A stretch of DNA of 64,000 nt from Camellia lanceoleosa (Eukaryota > Streptophyta > Magnoliopsida > Ericales > Theaceae), in NCBI GenBank assembly GCA_025200525.1, contig CM045763.1:157052246-157116245 (forward strand), given 5' to 3'. Each line of letters starts with the position of its first letter. Positions within the stretch are counted from its first letter, which is position 1. The notes beneath the pieces were generated by a model. That model was given only the letters and a program-made list of their open reading frames with translations, had not been told where the DNA came from and made no database searches. Of this stretch, positions 12,467-24,412 are shown one piece after another. A program made the position numbers and the translations under genes.

Positions 12467-15400
12467 TGTAGACGTCCCCCGAACGCCCCGGGAGGGTAAG
12501 TCCCGTTCCGTTCGTTTTGCGGGTCTACTACAGTTCAGGACTCAAATTGTCACGATTCTTAATCTTGAACCAAAGAGTCCAAATCCAGTAAATCGTTTTT
12601 GAAAACAGATTTTTGAAAGAAGTGCCAAACATGGACTGCTTCGCCAGATACAAAGTCGCCACCTAAATATTTTTTAAATGGGGGAATTTAGGAAACCCTG
12701 ACTCGGTGCCAAAGGCCACGTGTCCGTCATCACCAAAGTTACCTCGGCTCGGGAACTTGGGTACGATTGGGGAAGGTTAGCTATGAGCATCCCCTCTCGC
12801 CCGGTCCGAAGACCGGCCTCTACTAGCCATGATATCCAATTTTGAAAACATTATGTGTTCTTATTCCGATTAATTAGCTAGAATTACTATGTGATGCGCA
12901 CAACACAAAAGTATAGACTAGATCGCCTAATTTGGAAATAAGCATTGCATATCCGTTTGTTTTGAAAGTGTTTTGGAATTTGCCACTCGCAAGTAGGGTA
13001 AAACACGTATTTCAATGAGCTATTCCAACTCAAACAATCCAACCTTTACCCACAGGCATTCAGGCAGTTTATAACATATAAGCATCTAGCGACATGGTAA
13101 GCATGCTGTTATGTCAACATCCACATGCATGCGGTATGCTAAAGCATAAAAATACTTACATCGTACTCCATGCCAAAATAGAAACTAGTTAGCAAACAAT
13201 GCATGACCCTAGTCCATGTTCAGTGGCTAATGTATCGCATACAAAATGTCACAGGCTCGGCTAATCTAGGAATGGCATGTGAAATGCACAAACATCATGT
13301 ATTCAAGTTAGATTTGAAATACTTATGCAGTTAGCATGATGCGCCGAGCCCGGTGCATGTAAAACTGATGAATGATGCACGCATGCATAACATGAGGTAT
13401 GCTAAAATAAACGTGCCCTAATACTAACCATCGAAAGCGGGTAAGTAAAAGGGAGAAAGAAGCAGGGGTTGGAAGACATGCATACACTCACCTACACTTA
13501 TTACAAATTTGCCCTCGCTCGGAGGGACAGAAAGAATAATACAGACTGAATAACGAATTAACTATCCTAGCTAATTAATTATTACAGACCAACTAAATTA
13601 ATTAAGCAAATTAATTAGTCTAAGAAAGCAATAAACAGCAGCCTCGGAGAGGGGGGCTCGATGCATGCGCGCTCGGTTTTTCCCGGAAATCCACCACCAT
13701 GCACAAGATGCCTCTGTTTTCCCTGCTCTGCTCCTCTAAAGACTGCCAAAGCCTTAGGGTTTACTCTCTGGATGTTGGGAAACACCACCGGCCATGTAGA
13801 ATGGTCACCGGCCATGAATTTAATCCATCGGACAAAAATGGTGGCCGGTCGGCACTAAATGTGGCCGGCCGGACAAAAGTTCCTGCAGAACCTAGTTTGA
13901 CAGCAACAGAGGGCAATACTTGGCATGGCAATGCATTTCAAGCAATGTATGCACCAATCACACCCCATATCATGTTTATGACTCAAAGGGATATGAACTT
14001 TGGCTCTCGGACCATCAATCGCACATTTCCATGCATGATGGCCCAAGAAGCCAAGTGTGCACATTTAATATGGAATGCAATGCACATAATCAAACCAAGG
14101 GGAACTCAACCTCTATCATAAGCAATTCAAGAAGCCAAGTGTGCATGCTAATGCAATGCAACCTAAGCATGTTAACTAAGCATGCAAAATGGCAATGCGA
14201 AGAAACATACAAAACATGCAAGGCATGAGACAATGCAATCAACAAGCATGTAAGGTACAATGTAGGTATTTAAGCATGCAACCAAACATGTGACTTCATT
14301 CAATCATGTAAGTTCAAACATGCAACAACTCACCAATATGCTACGACATACAAGGAGTATATGTAACAAGCAAAGAGATGGACTTAAGCATGATTTAGGT
14401 AGCCCTAATTACGCTTAAAACAGTGGCCAAAATGCCCACAAATGAAGGACTAAAAGACACACAAACATGCATGCAAATGAGGTCCAACACTTTAAGCATT
14501 AAAGAGCAACTTCTAAGCACACTTAAGAAGATGCAAACATGGACAATTAGCATGCATTAAGCTCTGAAATCATGTTAAGATGGTGCCAAACCAAACAAAC
14601 AAAATAGGCTAGACATGCAACAAGGGTCCAAAACTCAAGGCTAGCAAGCCAAAATACCAAAGAACTAAGCAATGTAAGCCTTGGTCGACCCAAAACAGCC
14701 AAGGACAGACCTCAAGCATGGCAAGATAAACATGAAAGCTTCACAAAGCTAGGCCTAAAACATGCTTGAACAAGGGTTAAAACCTAGATGCATGTTAAGG
14801 CAATAAAATGGCATTACAAGGCATGTATGCTAAGCAAGAATGGTGTACCAAAACCAACTAAAACAGAGGCATATTATAACATAATAAGCATAAAAAAATC
14901 AGCTAAGGCATGGCCAACATACACTTAAACATGATGCTCCTTCAAGAGGCAAAAATGGTCCTTTTTAAGGACAACAAGGGGAGGGGGTGACCCTCTCCTT
15001 CCTAGGACCTCAAGGCACCATCCTCACCTCTGAAATCCCTCAAGATTTCAGTGGTGAGGAGGCCCAAACACTACGGTCCCGGAACTCACACAAAATAGCA
15101 CAAAATGGGGCCTTACAAGGCTCAAGAGGGGTCAAACAACCTGAAACCACAAAACACTCTTAAGAAACTATTTAGAGGCCTTAAAAACAGAACTTTTATG
15201 TATTATACACTAAGCCCAAAAACAGATGCAAGATAGGCAAATAAGCTATGCAAGAATGGGGTAAAAAGGGACAAAAGTCTTACCCTTGTAGACCCCTTTA
15301 AGGATGGAGTTCCAGCTGCTTCCTCAAGCTCAAATCAGCTCCAAAACTCCAAAAACAACCTTCAAGGGCCTCAGCTCCAAGAGGATAGTGTGATGGTGGG

Positions 15401-16006
15401 TGTTTGTGTGTAAAAGTAAGACAAAACACACACAAATACAAGAGAGGGAGAGATATAGATATAGGATAGATACACTTATGCTAACCCTAAGAACCAGAGC
15501 TCTTCTCTCTATTTTTTTGCTAACCCTAAACCAAAGAGAAGAGGTTCCTTCTTATAGAGCTCCATCTTGTAAGCTTACAAGACAAGCTAAACAAGAGGGA
15601 GATCCCTCCATACACGTGTATGGAGGGGAGCCAAGTGCATGACAGCTGCACAAAAATATCTGCAAAAGCAGATGCACAGTAGTCGGCCGGCCAAAAATGC
15701 AATTGACGAAAAAAATATAGCCGGCAGGCCAAACATTTGGCCGATGGCAACAAAACACAGCCGGTGGCCTCAAGCCATGGCCGGTGGAGTGTGGGGATGG
15801 CCCACAAGCCATTTCCTGCCCCTCTAAGGCAAAGAACAAGTGTTTGGCGCAAAACCGGACACAAAACAGTCGAGTCGAGAGATCCTGAGGCAAGGCGCGT
15901 AGCCGAGACCTCCGGGAACTCAAGACGAACACAAACATGGATAATCACCGAGTGTTCAAGGGGTGACGTCCAAGTCTTGAGGACGGTCAAAAATGGGGTG
16001 TCTACA
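12467..16006 (-). mobile_element. A2: solo LTR of the A family inserted in A1
   Basis: The plus strand begins TGTAGACGTCCC and ends GGGGTGTCTACA, with taagg on both sides (12462-12466 and 16007-16011). At 3540 bp it is very long for an LTR. Its ends and many internal blocks match A1, including the last 30 bases, so one family inserted into itself. No gag or pol is present. Open frames inside (for example 13699-14121 plus or 15526-16056 minus) match nothing and are probably chance. Confidence 0.85.
15551..15797 (-). promoter_or_regulatory. GGCCGGCC-type motif cluster and TATA-like box in A2
   Basis: On the minus strand the LTR has GGCC/CCGGC-rich motifs at 15797-15683 (ggccggcc, gccggcaggcc, gccggtggcc, ggccggtgg), about 210-320 bp from its start. 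A TATA-like CTCTATAAG follows at 15559-15551. A second cluster of the same motif sits at 13785-13880, and another in A1 at 11970-12075. Confidence 0.5.
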
Positions 16007-16199
16007 TAAGGTAGCATGCATGAGACTCTATCATGCAAGCAATGCATGCATGGCATGTTTAAAGGCTAAGGCATCAAAACTAGTGAAGTGCAATACGCAA
16101 AAGGCATGCAATACAATGCTTAATGGACTAAACCAGCCCCAAACAGACCTTATGTATGCCAAAACAAAGGCCTAAGCATGCTGGAATTGAAGCTCAAAG

Positions 16200-16830
16200 G
16201 ACTAGACAAACATGCATACTTGTCAGGCCGCAAACAAGGCACAATGCTCAATTCTCAAACACAATGAAGGCATGAATTACATGAGAGTATGGAAAGGCTA
16301 TATGCTCTGAAATAACATGTTAAATGGTGCCATACCATGCAAACATCACATGTACAACATGTTAAAAGCCCCGAAACTCAAAGCTAGTCAAGGCCCTTTA
16401 CACCATAACCATACTAAGCAATGCTCAAATGACCCTAACCATGTAAAATAGATCTAAGGCATGTCAAAATACTGGCAAAAACATGCTAGAATTGTAGCAT
16501 AGATGGCAAGAACAATAAGCTCATGTATTGGCTCACAAACAAGGCATAATGCTCAACTTTTCAAAAGCATTGAAAGAGTGATTTAAGTGGAAGTATGGCA
16601 AAGATATAACCTCTGAAATCACCTACCAAATGATGCCATATCATGCACACATCACAAATATAGCATGCTACGAGCCTCAAAACTCAAGACTAGTGAAGCC
16701 ATTTACATTATAGCTATACAAAGCAAGCCCCAAAGGACCAAGATGATTCAAAAAAGTCCTAAAGCATGTCAAAATAATGCCAAAACATGCATGGAGTATA
16801 GCCAAGATAAGCTAGAATTATAGGCTAAAA
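16200..16830. repeat. Degenerate tandem duplication of about 306 bp in A1
   Basis: The blocks near 16232 and 16538 align (caaacaaggcayaatgctcaa, then ctctgaaat and gccatayca), giving two diverged tandem copies. A2 has one equivalent, which helps explain why A1 is longer. Confidence 0.6.
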
Positions 16831-17030
16831 TAGCAAGCATACAAAGCTAGTGAGCAAGGTTTACACTACAAGTGTAAGGAGCATGCAAGGAGTGGCCAAG
16901 CCAGCCACAAATAGAGCTAAAACATTTTTAAAAAAGTCACAAAAACATGCTTAGATCAAGTCAAGAGATTGTAGAAAAACATGCTCAAGTATGAGGCCAA
17001 CAACATATGCTAACAAGACAAGAGAATGGG

Positions 17031-18942
17031 TGTAACGCCCTCAAAATAAACCCATAATATATAACATTAACATGCATTGATAAAAGAAAACCAATTACCA
17101 TCTCATCCATCAGAGTAATCTTATTAAAAGACATTACATCTAATAACGAAAGTAAATGCCCTACGGGCTTACACCTTTCCAAGCCAACACTTGGACACAA
17201 AAATATGAGTACTAACTCATTTACACATTAAGCCCTAGGCTTGAGTTTACATGTAACATCAAATTAAAACAAAATAAATAACTAATCTAAACAGAGTCTT
17301 CAACTCCAAATCCATCCAAGCTAAGTCCTTGGAGGTAGCACATCACCTGAACCTGAAAATGATGTTCCCATATAGGGTGAGCCACAGCCCAGTAGAAAGA
17401 TACTAAATCAAATATAAGCATTGAATAAAGCAATAGCATTCAATAGATGGTTAACACAAATATCAGTTTCACTTTCCATTATTTATTCAACCTTCCATTT
17501 TTACCAACATGGCTCAGAACCTGGCCAGACTATGACAGTGAACTACATATCACATTAACATTTCTTCCATTTATCAACAAAACAATTGAGACTAAGGCTC
17601 ATATCAAAACACTTCCATACTTCTCATTTGATACATATTTTAGTGCTGTATCAACAATATGTAAAAACACTTCTATAAATCATTAAGCACACATAATAGT
17701 GATGCTAATGGAGTCCATCCCCTATCTCCTTCCAAACAATATCTGGTTTAGAGGTCTATCCCCTATCTTCCCCTAAACCGTGGAGTACATCCCCTATCTC
17801 CTCCCAAACAAATGCACATACAATGTATTAAACACTTGTCATATACAACACACAATCAATACACGTATTTTCTGTATCAATTCAACAGTCAAAATCAATG
17901 ACTTAACCAATGTGATTAGTTTCAGTTTTTCCTAATCCACATGCAATGTCTACAACAATCACGACTATCCTCCACCGATAACCCAAAACAGATATTTCTA
18001 AACAGGAAATAAATGTATCAACTAATATAATTCCAACATTTTCATAGGTGAGTGATTAAACTAACCAACTACACCATTTAATCAATAAATTCCTCAATAC
18101 CATGAATTCAACTAAATTCCCCAATTTTCCCTAAATTAATTATACAAATTAATTTATTAAAACAACTAGGGTTTTTCCCAAGATTACCAAATAACCCCCA
18201 ACATATCAAAATACCAAAACTTAGAACAAAACTTAAAATATGGAGTAGGAAATCCCTACCTCGATGTAAATAACCCGAATGGAGAAGACGGAGATGACAA
18301 CCCAAAGTCCAAAGTGCTCCAAATCCACAAACTCTCAGATTAAAACGAAGCTCTCGACTCACTCTATCTTTTTAATAAAGAACCTAGGGTAGAAACACCC
18401 TAAAAAGAGATGAAACCTAAGAGAGAAGGTGAGTGGAAGGAGAGAGAAAACGGCCCTAGGGTTCTGAAATCAAACAGATGCTGAAAAAGTGTTTTAAAAA
18501 CTGCTGCTGCCTATTTAAATAAAACAGGCTCGCTTGAGCAAAGAAGTGGTCGCTCGAGCGAAGGAAAGCTCGCTCGAGCCAACAATACGATGCTTCAGGT
18601 TTGCAACCCAGAAGCACGCTCGAGCGACAGAATGCTCGCTCGAGCGAAGAACTCGAAACTTGCTCGGCGAAGGAAAGCTCGCCGAGCCAACAACATGACT
18701 CTCAGTCTATACTAGACGCAATTTCTCGCTCGAGCGACCAACTCCTCGCTCGAGCGAAGGTCCAAAATTCTGGACAGCAACACTTGGTTTCCAAACCCAA
18801 CCAACCTGTAACACACCTGCCCAACACATCCTATAACTCAAAGAGAGAAGATAAAGGATGACAACAAATTATACAAAGATAGGATCCACGAAATCTAAGT
18901 CCGGATACAGCAACCAAATGGGAAAAGACCGGGGTCGCTATA
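17031..18942 (-). repeat. E2 3' LTR
   Basis: The 1912-bp LTR reads TATAGCGACCCC at its minus-strand start (18942) and ends GAGGGCGTTACA at 17031. It is the complete reference for the family and includes the 'gagataggggatg' motif region (17705-17813) three times. Confidence 0.9.
18511..18758 (-). promoter_or_regulatory. CTCGAG-type motif array next to TATA-like box (E2 3' LTR)
   Basis: Reading the minus strand, about nine CGCTCGAGCG-like sites run from 18758 to 18528 and end within a few bases of TTATTTAAATAGG (18523-18511), a good TATA box. Most copies still read CTCGAG, in keeping with the young age of the element. Two have changed to a gctcgccgagc form. Confidence 0.65.
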
Positions 18943-18943
18943 A

Positions 18944-18956
18944 CCTCCCCCTCTTA
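18944..18956 (-). other. E2 polypurine tract
   Basis: The minus strand reads AAGAGGGGGAGG followed by one T and the LTR start. The 18957-19379 stretch between the last stop codon and this tract is untranslated. Confidence 0.8.
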
Positions 18957-19379
18957 AAGAATTTCGTCCCCGAAATTAAGCATAAGTTTTTTTTTGAAAA
19001 CAAGTTTTTCTCAATTTCCAATGGTATTACATTACAATAATAAACAACTTGACCCAATACCGGTCATTTCATCTCTTACCAAGAGGCATCTCACAATATG
19101 TAAAACAACATATATTTCAACTTGCATTATCAACATGCATTTCTTTCCAATTCAACAATTATCAATCTATAAGATTCACCATTTCGTATCATATTCAATT
19201 TCATGATATAACTCCAATTCTACAACGCATTAAACATATGCAATGTTGCTATAAACTTCCATTATGAGGCAAGTTTCAAAATTCTTCCATTAAACCAAAA
19301 CATTCACAATGTTTTACAACTTAAGACATATATATAATGTTCTTAAAGTTCATTAAAGTTACAAAATCTCAATACGTGA

Positions 19380-20354
19380 TTACACATCAACAAACAAGTC
19401 CAGATATTTTTCGTGGACTTCCAACTCACGCTCCCAAGTGGCTTCCTCCACTCCGTGATGTTTCCAAAAAACTTTTACCAAAGGGATGGTCTTGCCTCGC
19501 AAAACATGATCCCGTCTATCCAAAACCCGAACCGGTCTCTCCTCATACAAGACATCTTCGTCAACCTCTAAGTCGGTCCAATCCAACACATGTGATGGAT
19601 CCGACTCATACTTCCGAAGCATACTCACATGAAACACGTCATGAACTCCGGATAACTGTGGCGGCAAAGCTAAACGATAGGCAGCCTCGCCAATCCTCTC
19701 AAGGATCTCAAAAGGACCTATAAACCGAGGGGACAACTTCCCGTTCTTCCCAAACCTCATCAATCCCCGCCTAGGTGATATTTTTAGAAAGACATGATCA
19801 CCCACCTCAAACACCAAAGGTCTCCTCCTGCGGTCGGCATAAGATTTCTGACGACTCTGGGCTGTAACAAGCCTCCTACGGATAAGCTCAAATTTCTCCG
19901 TCGTTTCCCATACCAACTCCGGACCCAACAAAGGTGCATCACCCACCTCGGCCCAACAAACTGGAGACCTACACGGTCGGCCATACAAGGCCTCAAACGG
20001 TGCCATACCGATACTAGACTGGAAACTGTTGTTGTAGGCAAACTCCACCAAAGGCAAGTGCCTCTCCCACGACCCACTAAAGTCAAGAACACAGCCCTGA
20101 AGCATATCCTCAAGGAGCTGAATAGTACGCTCGGACTGCCCGTCAGTCTGAGGATGATAAGCCGTGCTAAAGGTCAACTTAGTGCCTAAGGCACTCTGCA
20201 AACTCTGCCACAACCTAGTAGTAAAACGAGGATCTCTATCTGAGACGATCGTCACTGGGACCCCATGCAACCTCACTATGTCCCGAATGTACAAGTTGAC
20301 AAGATGATCTACCAAATCTCTCACGCGCATAGGAATGAAGTGCGCCGACTTAGT
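19380..20354 (-). pseudogene. pol: E2 integrase C-terminal half and chromodomain-like tail
   Basis: The frame is open for over 300 codons. It carries the integrase catalytic motifs DRDPRF and the acidic residue in HPQTDGQSERTIQ, the GPFEILERIGEAAYRLALP C-terminal module, and a chromodomain-like end (W-K-H-H-G-V-E-E-A-T-W-E). It is the direct continuation of the pol frame ending at 20355, separated by one TAG where E1 has a leucine codon, so it is one domain cut by a single nonsense change. The stop near 19380 is the natural end. A chromodomain in this position normally guides integration toward particular chromatin. Confidence 0.85.
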
Positions 20355-22337
20355 CTACCGGTCTACAACCACCCAAATAGCATCACTACCCCGCTGAGTC
20401 CTCGGAAGACCTACCACGAAGTCCATAGTGACATGCTCCCACTTCCATTCGACAACAGGCAAGGGTTGTAACAAACCCGTTGGCCTCTGATTCTCGGCCT
20501 TCACTTGCTGACAAGTAAGGCACTTAGACACGAAAGCTGCCACATCTCTCTTCATACCCCGCCACCAAAACTGGCGACCCAAATCCCGATACATCTTAGT
20601 GCCTCCCGGATGCACCGCAAGGCGTGAATGATGAAACTCTCGGAGTACTTCCTCTCGACAAGACTCCGGCACAAACAAACGGTCTCGGTATCTCGCACTC
20701 TGGTCGGGATACACCTTCTCAACCTTCCCATTGGAGATCTTCTCTCGGAGGGAATCTACCTCAAGGTCACCTCTCTGTGCCTCTAACACTCGAGTCACAA
20801 GTGTAGGCTGCGCAACAACAGAAAACAAGGCCGTAGCCTCAACGGATTCGTCTAGAAGTAAATCAAACTCCCCAAGTGCACCCAACATCTCCCATTTCCG
20901 GATGGCTATACTAGCTACGTCGCCAACAGATTTCCTGCTAAGGGCATCGGCCACCACATTGGCCTTCCCCGGATGATAATGCAACTCGAAGTCATAATCC
21001 TCAATAAACTCCATCCACCTCCTTTGCCTCAAGTTTAGATCTTTCTGTGTAAACAGATATTTCAGACTCTTATGATCCGAGAATACCTCGAACCTCTCAC
21101 CATAAAGGTAATGCCTCCAAATCTTCAAGGCAAAGATCACAGCTGCTAACTCTAGGTCATGGGTAGGGTAATTCTTCTCGTGTATTTTCAACTGACGTGA
21201 GCCATAGGCTACCACTTTCCCCTCTTGCATCAACACACAACCTAAACCGTCTCGTGAACCGTCATAATAAACAGCATAACCCAACCCTCTCTCCGGAATA
21301 ATCAAGACTGGAGCGGTGGTCAATCTAACTTTCAACTCCTGAAACGACTTTTCACAAGTCTCACTCCATACAAATTTGACTCCCTTCCGAGTCAATCTAG
21401 TCAACGGTGAAGCTAACCTAGAGAAATCCTTCACAAACCGGCGATAGTACCCAGCTAATCCCAGAAAACTGCGGATCTCAAACACACTCTTAGGCCGTGC
21501 CCAATCTTGCATTGCCTCAATTTTGGATGTGTCAACAGACACTCCTTCCCTGGAAACCACATGGCCGAAGAACTTCACCTCTTCTAGCCAGAACTCACAT
21601 TTCCCAAACTTAGCATAAAACTTATGGGCTCTAAGTAACTCAAGCACCACTCTCAAGTGCTCTTCGTGCTCCTCCTCTGAAGGTGAATAGATAAGGATAT
21701 CGTCTACAAAGACTACTACAAAACGATCCAAGAATTCCCAGAATATCCGGTTCATCAAGTCCATAAAGACTGCAGGTGCATTGGTGAGCCCAAATGGCAT
21801 CACCAGAAACTCATAGTGGCCATACCGCGTACAGAATGCCGTCTTCGGAATATCCCCCTCCCTGACTCTCAACTGGTGGTAACCCGATCTCAAATCAATC
21901 TTAGAGAAACAACGGGAACCCTTCAACTGATCGAACAGATCATCTATACGAGGCATAGGGCACTTATTCTTGACCGTAGCCCGATTCAATTTCCGGTAAT
22001 CGATACACAGTCTCAAAGCACCACATTTCTTCTTAGCAAAGAGGGTCGGTGCTCCCCACGGCAAAACACTAGGACGTATATAGTCCTTATCTAGCAACTC
22101 CTGGAGTTGGGTCTTCAACTCAACTAACTCGGCTGGGGCAAAACAATAAAGTGCCATAGAAATCGGCGCCGTGCCGGGCACCAAGTCAATAGAGAACTCA
22201 ATCTCTCTGTGAGGTGGCAAAATAACAAGATTCTCGGGAAAGACGCCCGAGTACTCACAAACCACCCTCGGCAATACAATCTGGGTGTCATCACACTCAC
22301 CACTCTCAAAGCTAGCAAGTAGACTACTAAGCTCACT
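20355..22337 (-). pseudogene. pol: E2 pol: reverse transcriptase, RNase H, integrase N-terminal part
   Basis: The 639-codon open stretch begins at 22274. In order it has an RT with [13 protein letters not shown] and the catalytic FVDDILIYS, an RNase H with [15 protein letters not shown] and [17 protein letters not shown], the integrase zinc motif (H-H then CLTCQQVK) and the first catalytic Asp (MDFVVGLP). It ends at TAG 20357-20355. A TAG at 22340-22338 separates it from the protease frame. No frameshift was seen across this part, so the protein would be near full length but for two stop codons. The frame is part of one gag-pol polyprotein; the ATG at 22274 is not a natural start. Confidence 0.9.
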
Positions 22338-23222
22338 CTATCCTTGCGGATCATACCCTGGTGGCAAAACACTACCAACCCGGTCCCCCAAGAAGTGAGT
22401 GACCCTCTGGCGATAGCAATCAATAACTGCCCGGTATGACGATAACCTGTCCATACCCAAAATAACGTCAAAGCCCTTCATGGGCATAACTACAAAAGGA
22501 AACGGAAGCCTATGATCGGCGACCTCTATATCACAACCCCTAACACCTTGTTTCAAGATCAATTCACCCCCAAGGGGTGACACTACACAAATAGGAGATG
22601 CTAACTGTGCTAACTCCAACTCCAAAACATATGCAAATGCAACAGACACAAAGGAATGAGATGCACCCGTATCAATCAAAACACTAGCAACCGAATTGCA
22701 AAACAAGAAGGTACCTCTCACAACTGATGGAGCCGGTACAAGATCTTGCGCGGTAACAGCATACACGTGCCCAGACGATCTCTGATCAACCTGCTCACCC
22801 CTAAGAGCATAAGACTGCTGCACAGACTGGGACGATGAAGCCCCCTAGTTGGCCCTCGAGGCCTGAACTGACTGAGCTGGCTGATGACTCTGAGTCTGCC
22901 TCAAACCAGATGCACCAGATGTGCCACTCAACTGCGGGCAATACCTCTTCATGTGCCCTACCTGACCACACTAATAACACGAGAGTGGCTGGCCTCTACC
23001 TTGACTCTAGCTATGAGATCGAGCTGAAGATGACGCTGCTCTCTGTCCACCTCCCTTCTGCGGGCAAGCTAGAGACTCGTGGCCCAGCTGACCACACTTG
23101 AAATAGGTAATGTCTCCCTGGTTGCCTTTCCCAGAACTGGCACTCGGTACATGAAAACTTGATCTAGAAAAACTACCCTGAGACTGCTGAGGGTTAAAAC
23201 CCTTCTGTCTCCTGCCATCACT
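22338..23222 (-). pseudogene. pol: E2 zinc knuckles and aspartic protease
   Basis: The protease has the active-site motif LIDTGASHSF and downstream [10 protein letters not shown], open from 22823 to the TAG at 22340. Upstream, the first knuckle YFKCGQLGHESLAC (near 23060-23105) has tyrosine for the first cysteine, as in E1. The second (near 22950-22990) has TAG within C-Y-stop-C-G-Q, at exactly the E1 position. Two more TAGs fall in this linker. Several of the stops stand where E1 has CAG. Confidence 0.85.
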
Positions 23223-24009
23223 CTAGCCATCCTGACTCCTCTTGGAGCCTTTCTGCCCTTTCTCCTCTTCCTGCATCATGATCTCAGTATGGGCTGCAGT
23301 ATCAACCATACACCCATAATCTCGAATCATAGTCCCTACAACTCTCAACTTGAGGCCGCGCCTCAACTTCTTCTCGAACTCAATACAACGCCGTTCCTCA
23401 GACGCCACCAACTCAGGTGCAAACCTGGACAAGCTAGTAAATGCGGCCTCAAACTCGGCCACAGAAGAACTGTTCTGCTTAAGCTGGCAGAACTGCTCTC
23501 TCAACCTCTCCTTAACAGCTGAGGACAGGAACTTCTCCTGGAAAGCGTCGACAAAAGCCTTCCAAGTCCCTCCTATACGACTCTTAGTGAACTTCCACCA
23601 CTGACCCGCATCCCCCTTTAACTGGAAAGATGCCAAGGTCACCTTCAGTACCTCGTCTTCGATGCCTAGCATCTCAAACGTCTTCGTTGTCTGTTCGAGC
23701 CATTCATCTGCCTTAAGTGGCTCTTTAGGATCACCTAAAAATTCGTCCGGGTTAGACCGGAAGAACTCCCTCTTCAGAAAAGAAGGCCCTGTATCCGCAA
23801 TATGAACCTGGGCCTGATTCTCAGCTCTGAGAATGCCTACTGACTCCCTGAATGCCCCTGCTATCTCCCAGGCCAAAGCGCCCATAGCCTGCTGTCCTAC
23901 CGGCTCGGCCACATTGGCCTGGCCAACTCCTCTGTCTTCTTGGAATCTCATCCGGTATAGGCATCTCCTGCCCACCACGCCTACCACGTCCTCGTCCTCG
24001 TCCTAACAT
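23223..24009 (-). pseudogene. gag: E2 gag, one frameshift
   Basis: The true start is ATG at 24009 (MLGRGRGRGRRGG), which aligns with the E1 gag start. A frameshift near 23940 moves reading to the frame open from 23987 to 23223. The shared core includes VGQANVAEPVGQQAMGALA and DAGQWWKFTKSRIGGTWKAF. The frame stops at TAG 23225-23223, before the knuckles. The 24010-24398 stretch is the untranslated leader. Confidence 0.85.
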
Positions 24010-24398
24010 CCTAATAAAGGTAACAAAGACGTTAGCACATTAATAAGTGTGCCAAAACTATAACACTTGCGTCCTAATGCATTGGACAACAATAAGTCAC
24101 TCCACGTAAGCACATAATCACATAAGCACCTACGAATTTCATTCCTGGATAATGATAGTCCCGAGGCGTCACTAAAGTTTCTGTTGGAAACAACATTGAT
24201 CAAGTGCCTTTCCAACAAGACTTTCAGAAACTCAAGGGTCCAACCAACATCCTAGAAACTACATTCCAAACCCACATAATCACATAAACATGTTATCATA
24301 TAAGCATATAACAGTACGTCTAAGTCTCTATCAGGCGAGACGAACCCAAGGTGATACTAATCACTTCCCACGTACCCAAGGTATTCGAACACGGTACA

Positions 24399-24410
24399 CT
24401 CTGATACCAA
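24399..24410 (-). other. E2 primer-binding site
   Basis: The minus strand reads TTGGTATCAGAG two bases after the LTR end, an exact initiator-Met type primer site. Confidence 0.85.
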
Positions 24411-24412
24411 GT

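Noticed and set aside
13699..14121. 140-codon plus-strand frame in A2
   Set aside because: It is antisense to the inferred LTR orientation, has no domain and is not conserved in A1.
15526..16056. 176-codon minus-strand frame at the start of A2
   Set aside because: It lies over the LTR promoter and motif cluster, matches no recognised domain, and A1 has no equivalent frame.
19794..22094. Plus-strand frames across 19794-22094
   Set aside because: They are antisense shadows of the E2 pol gene.
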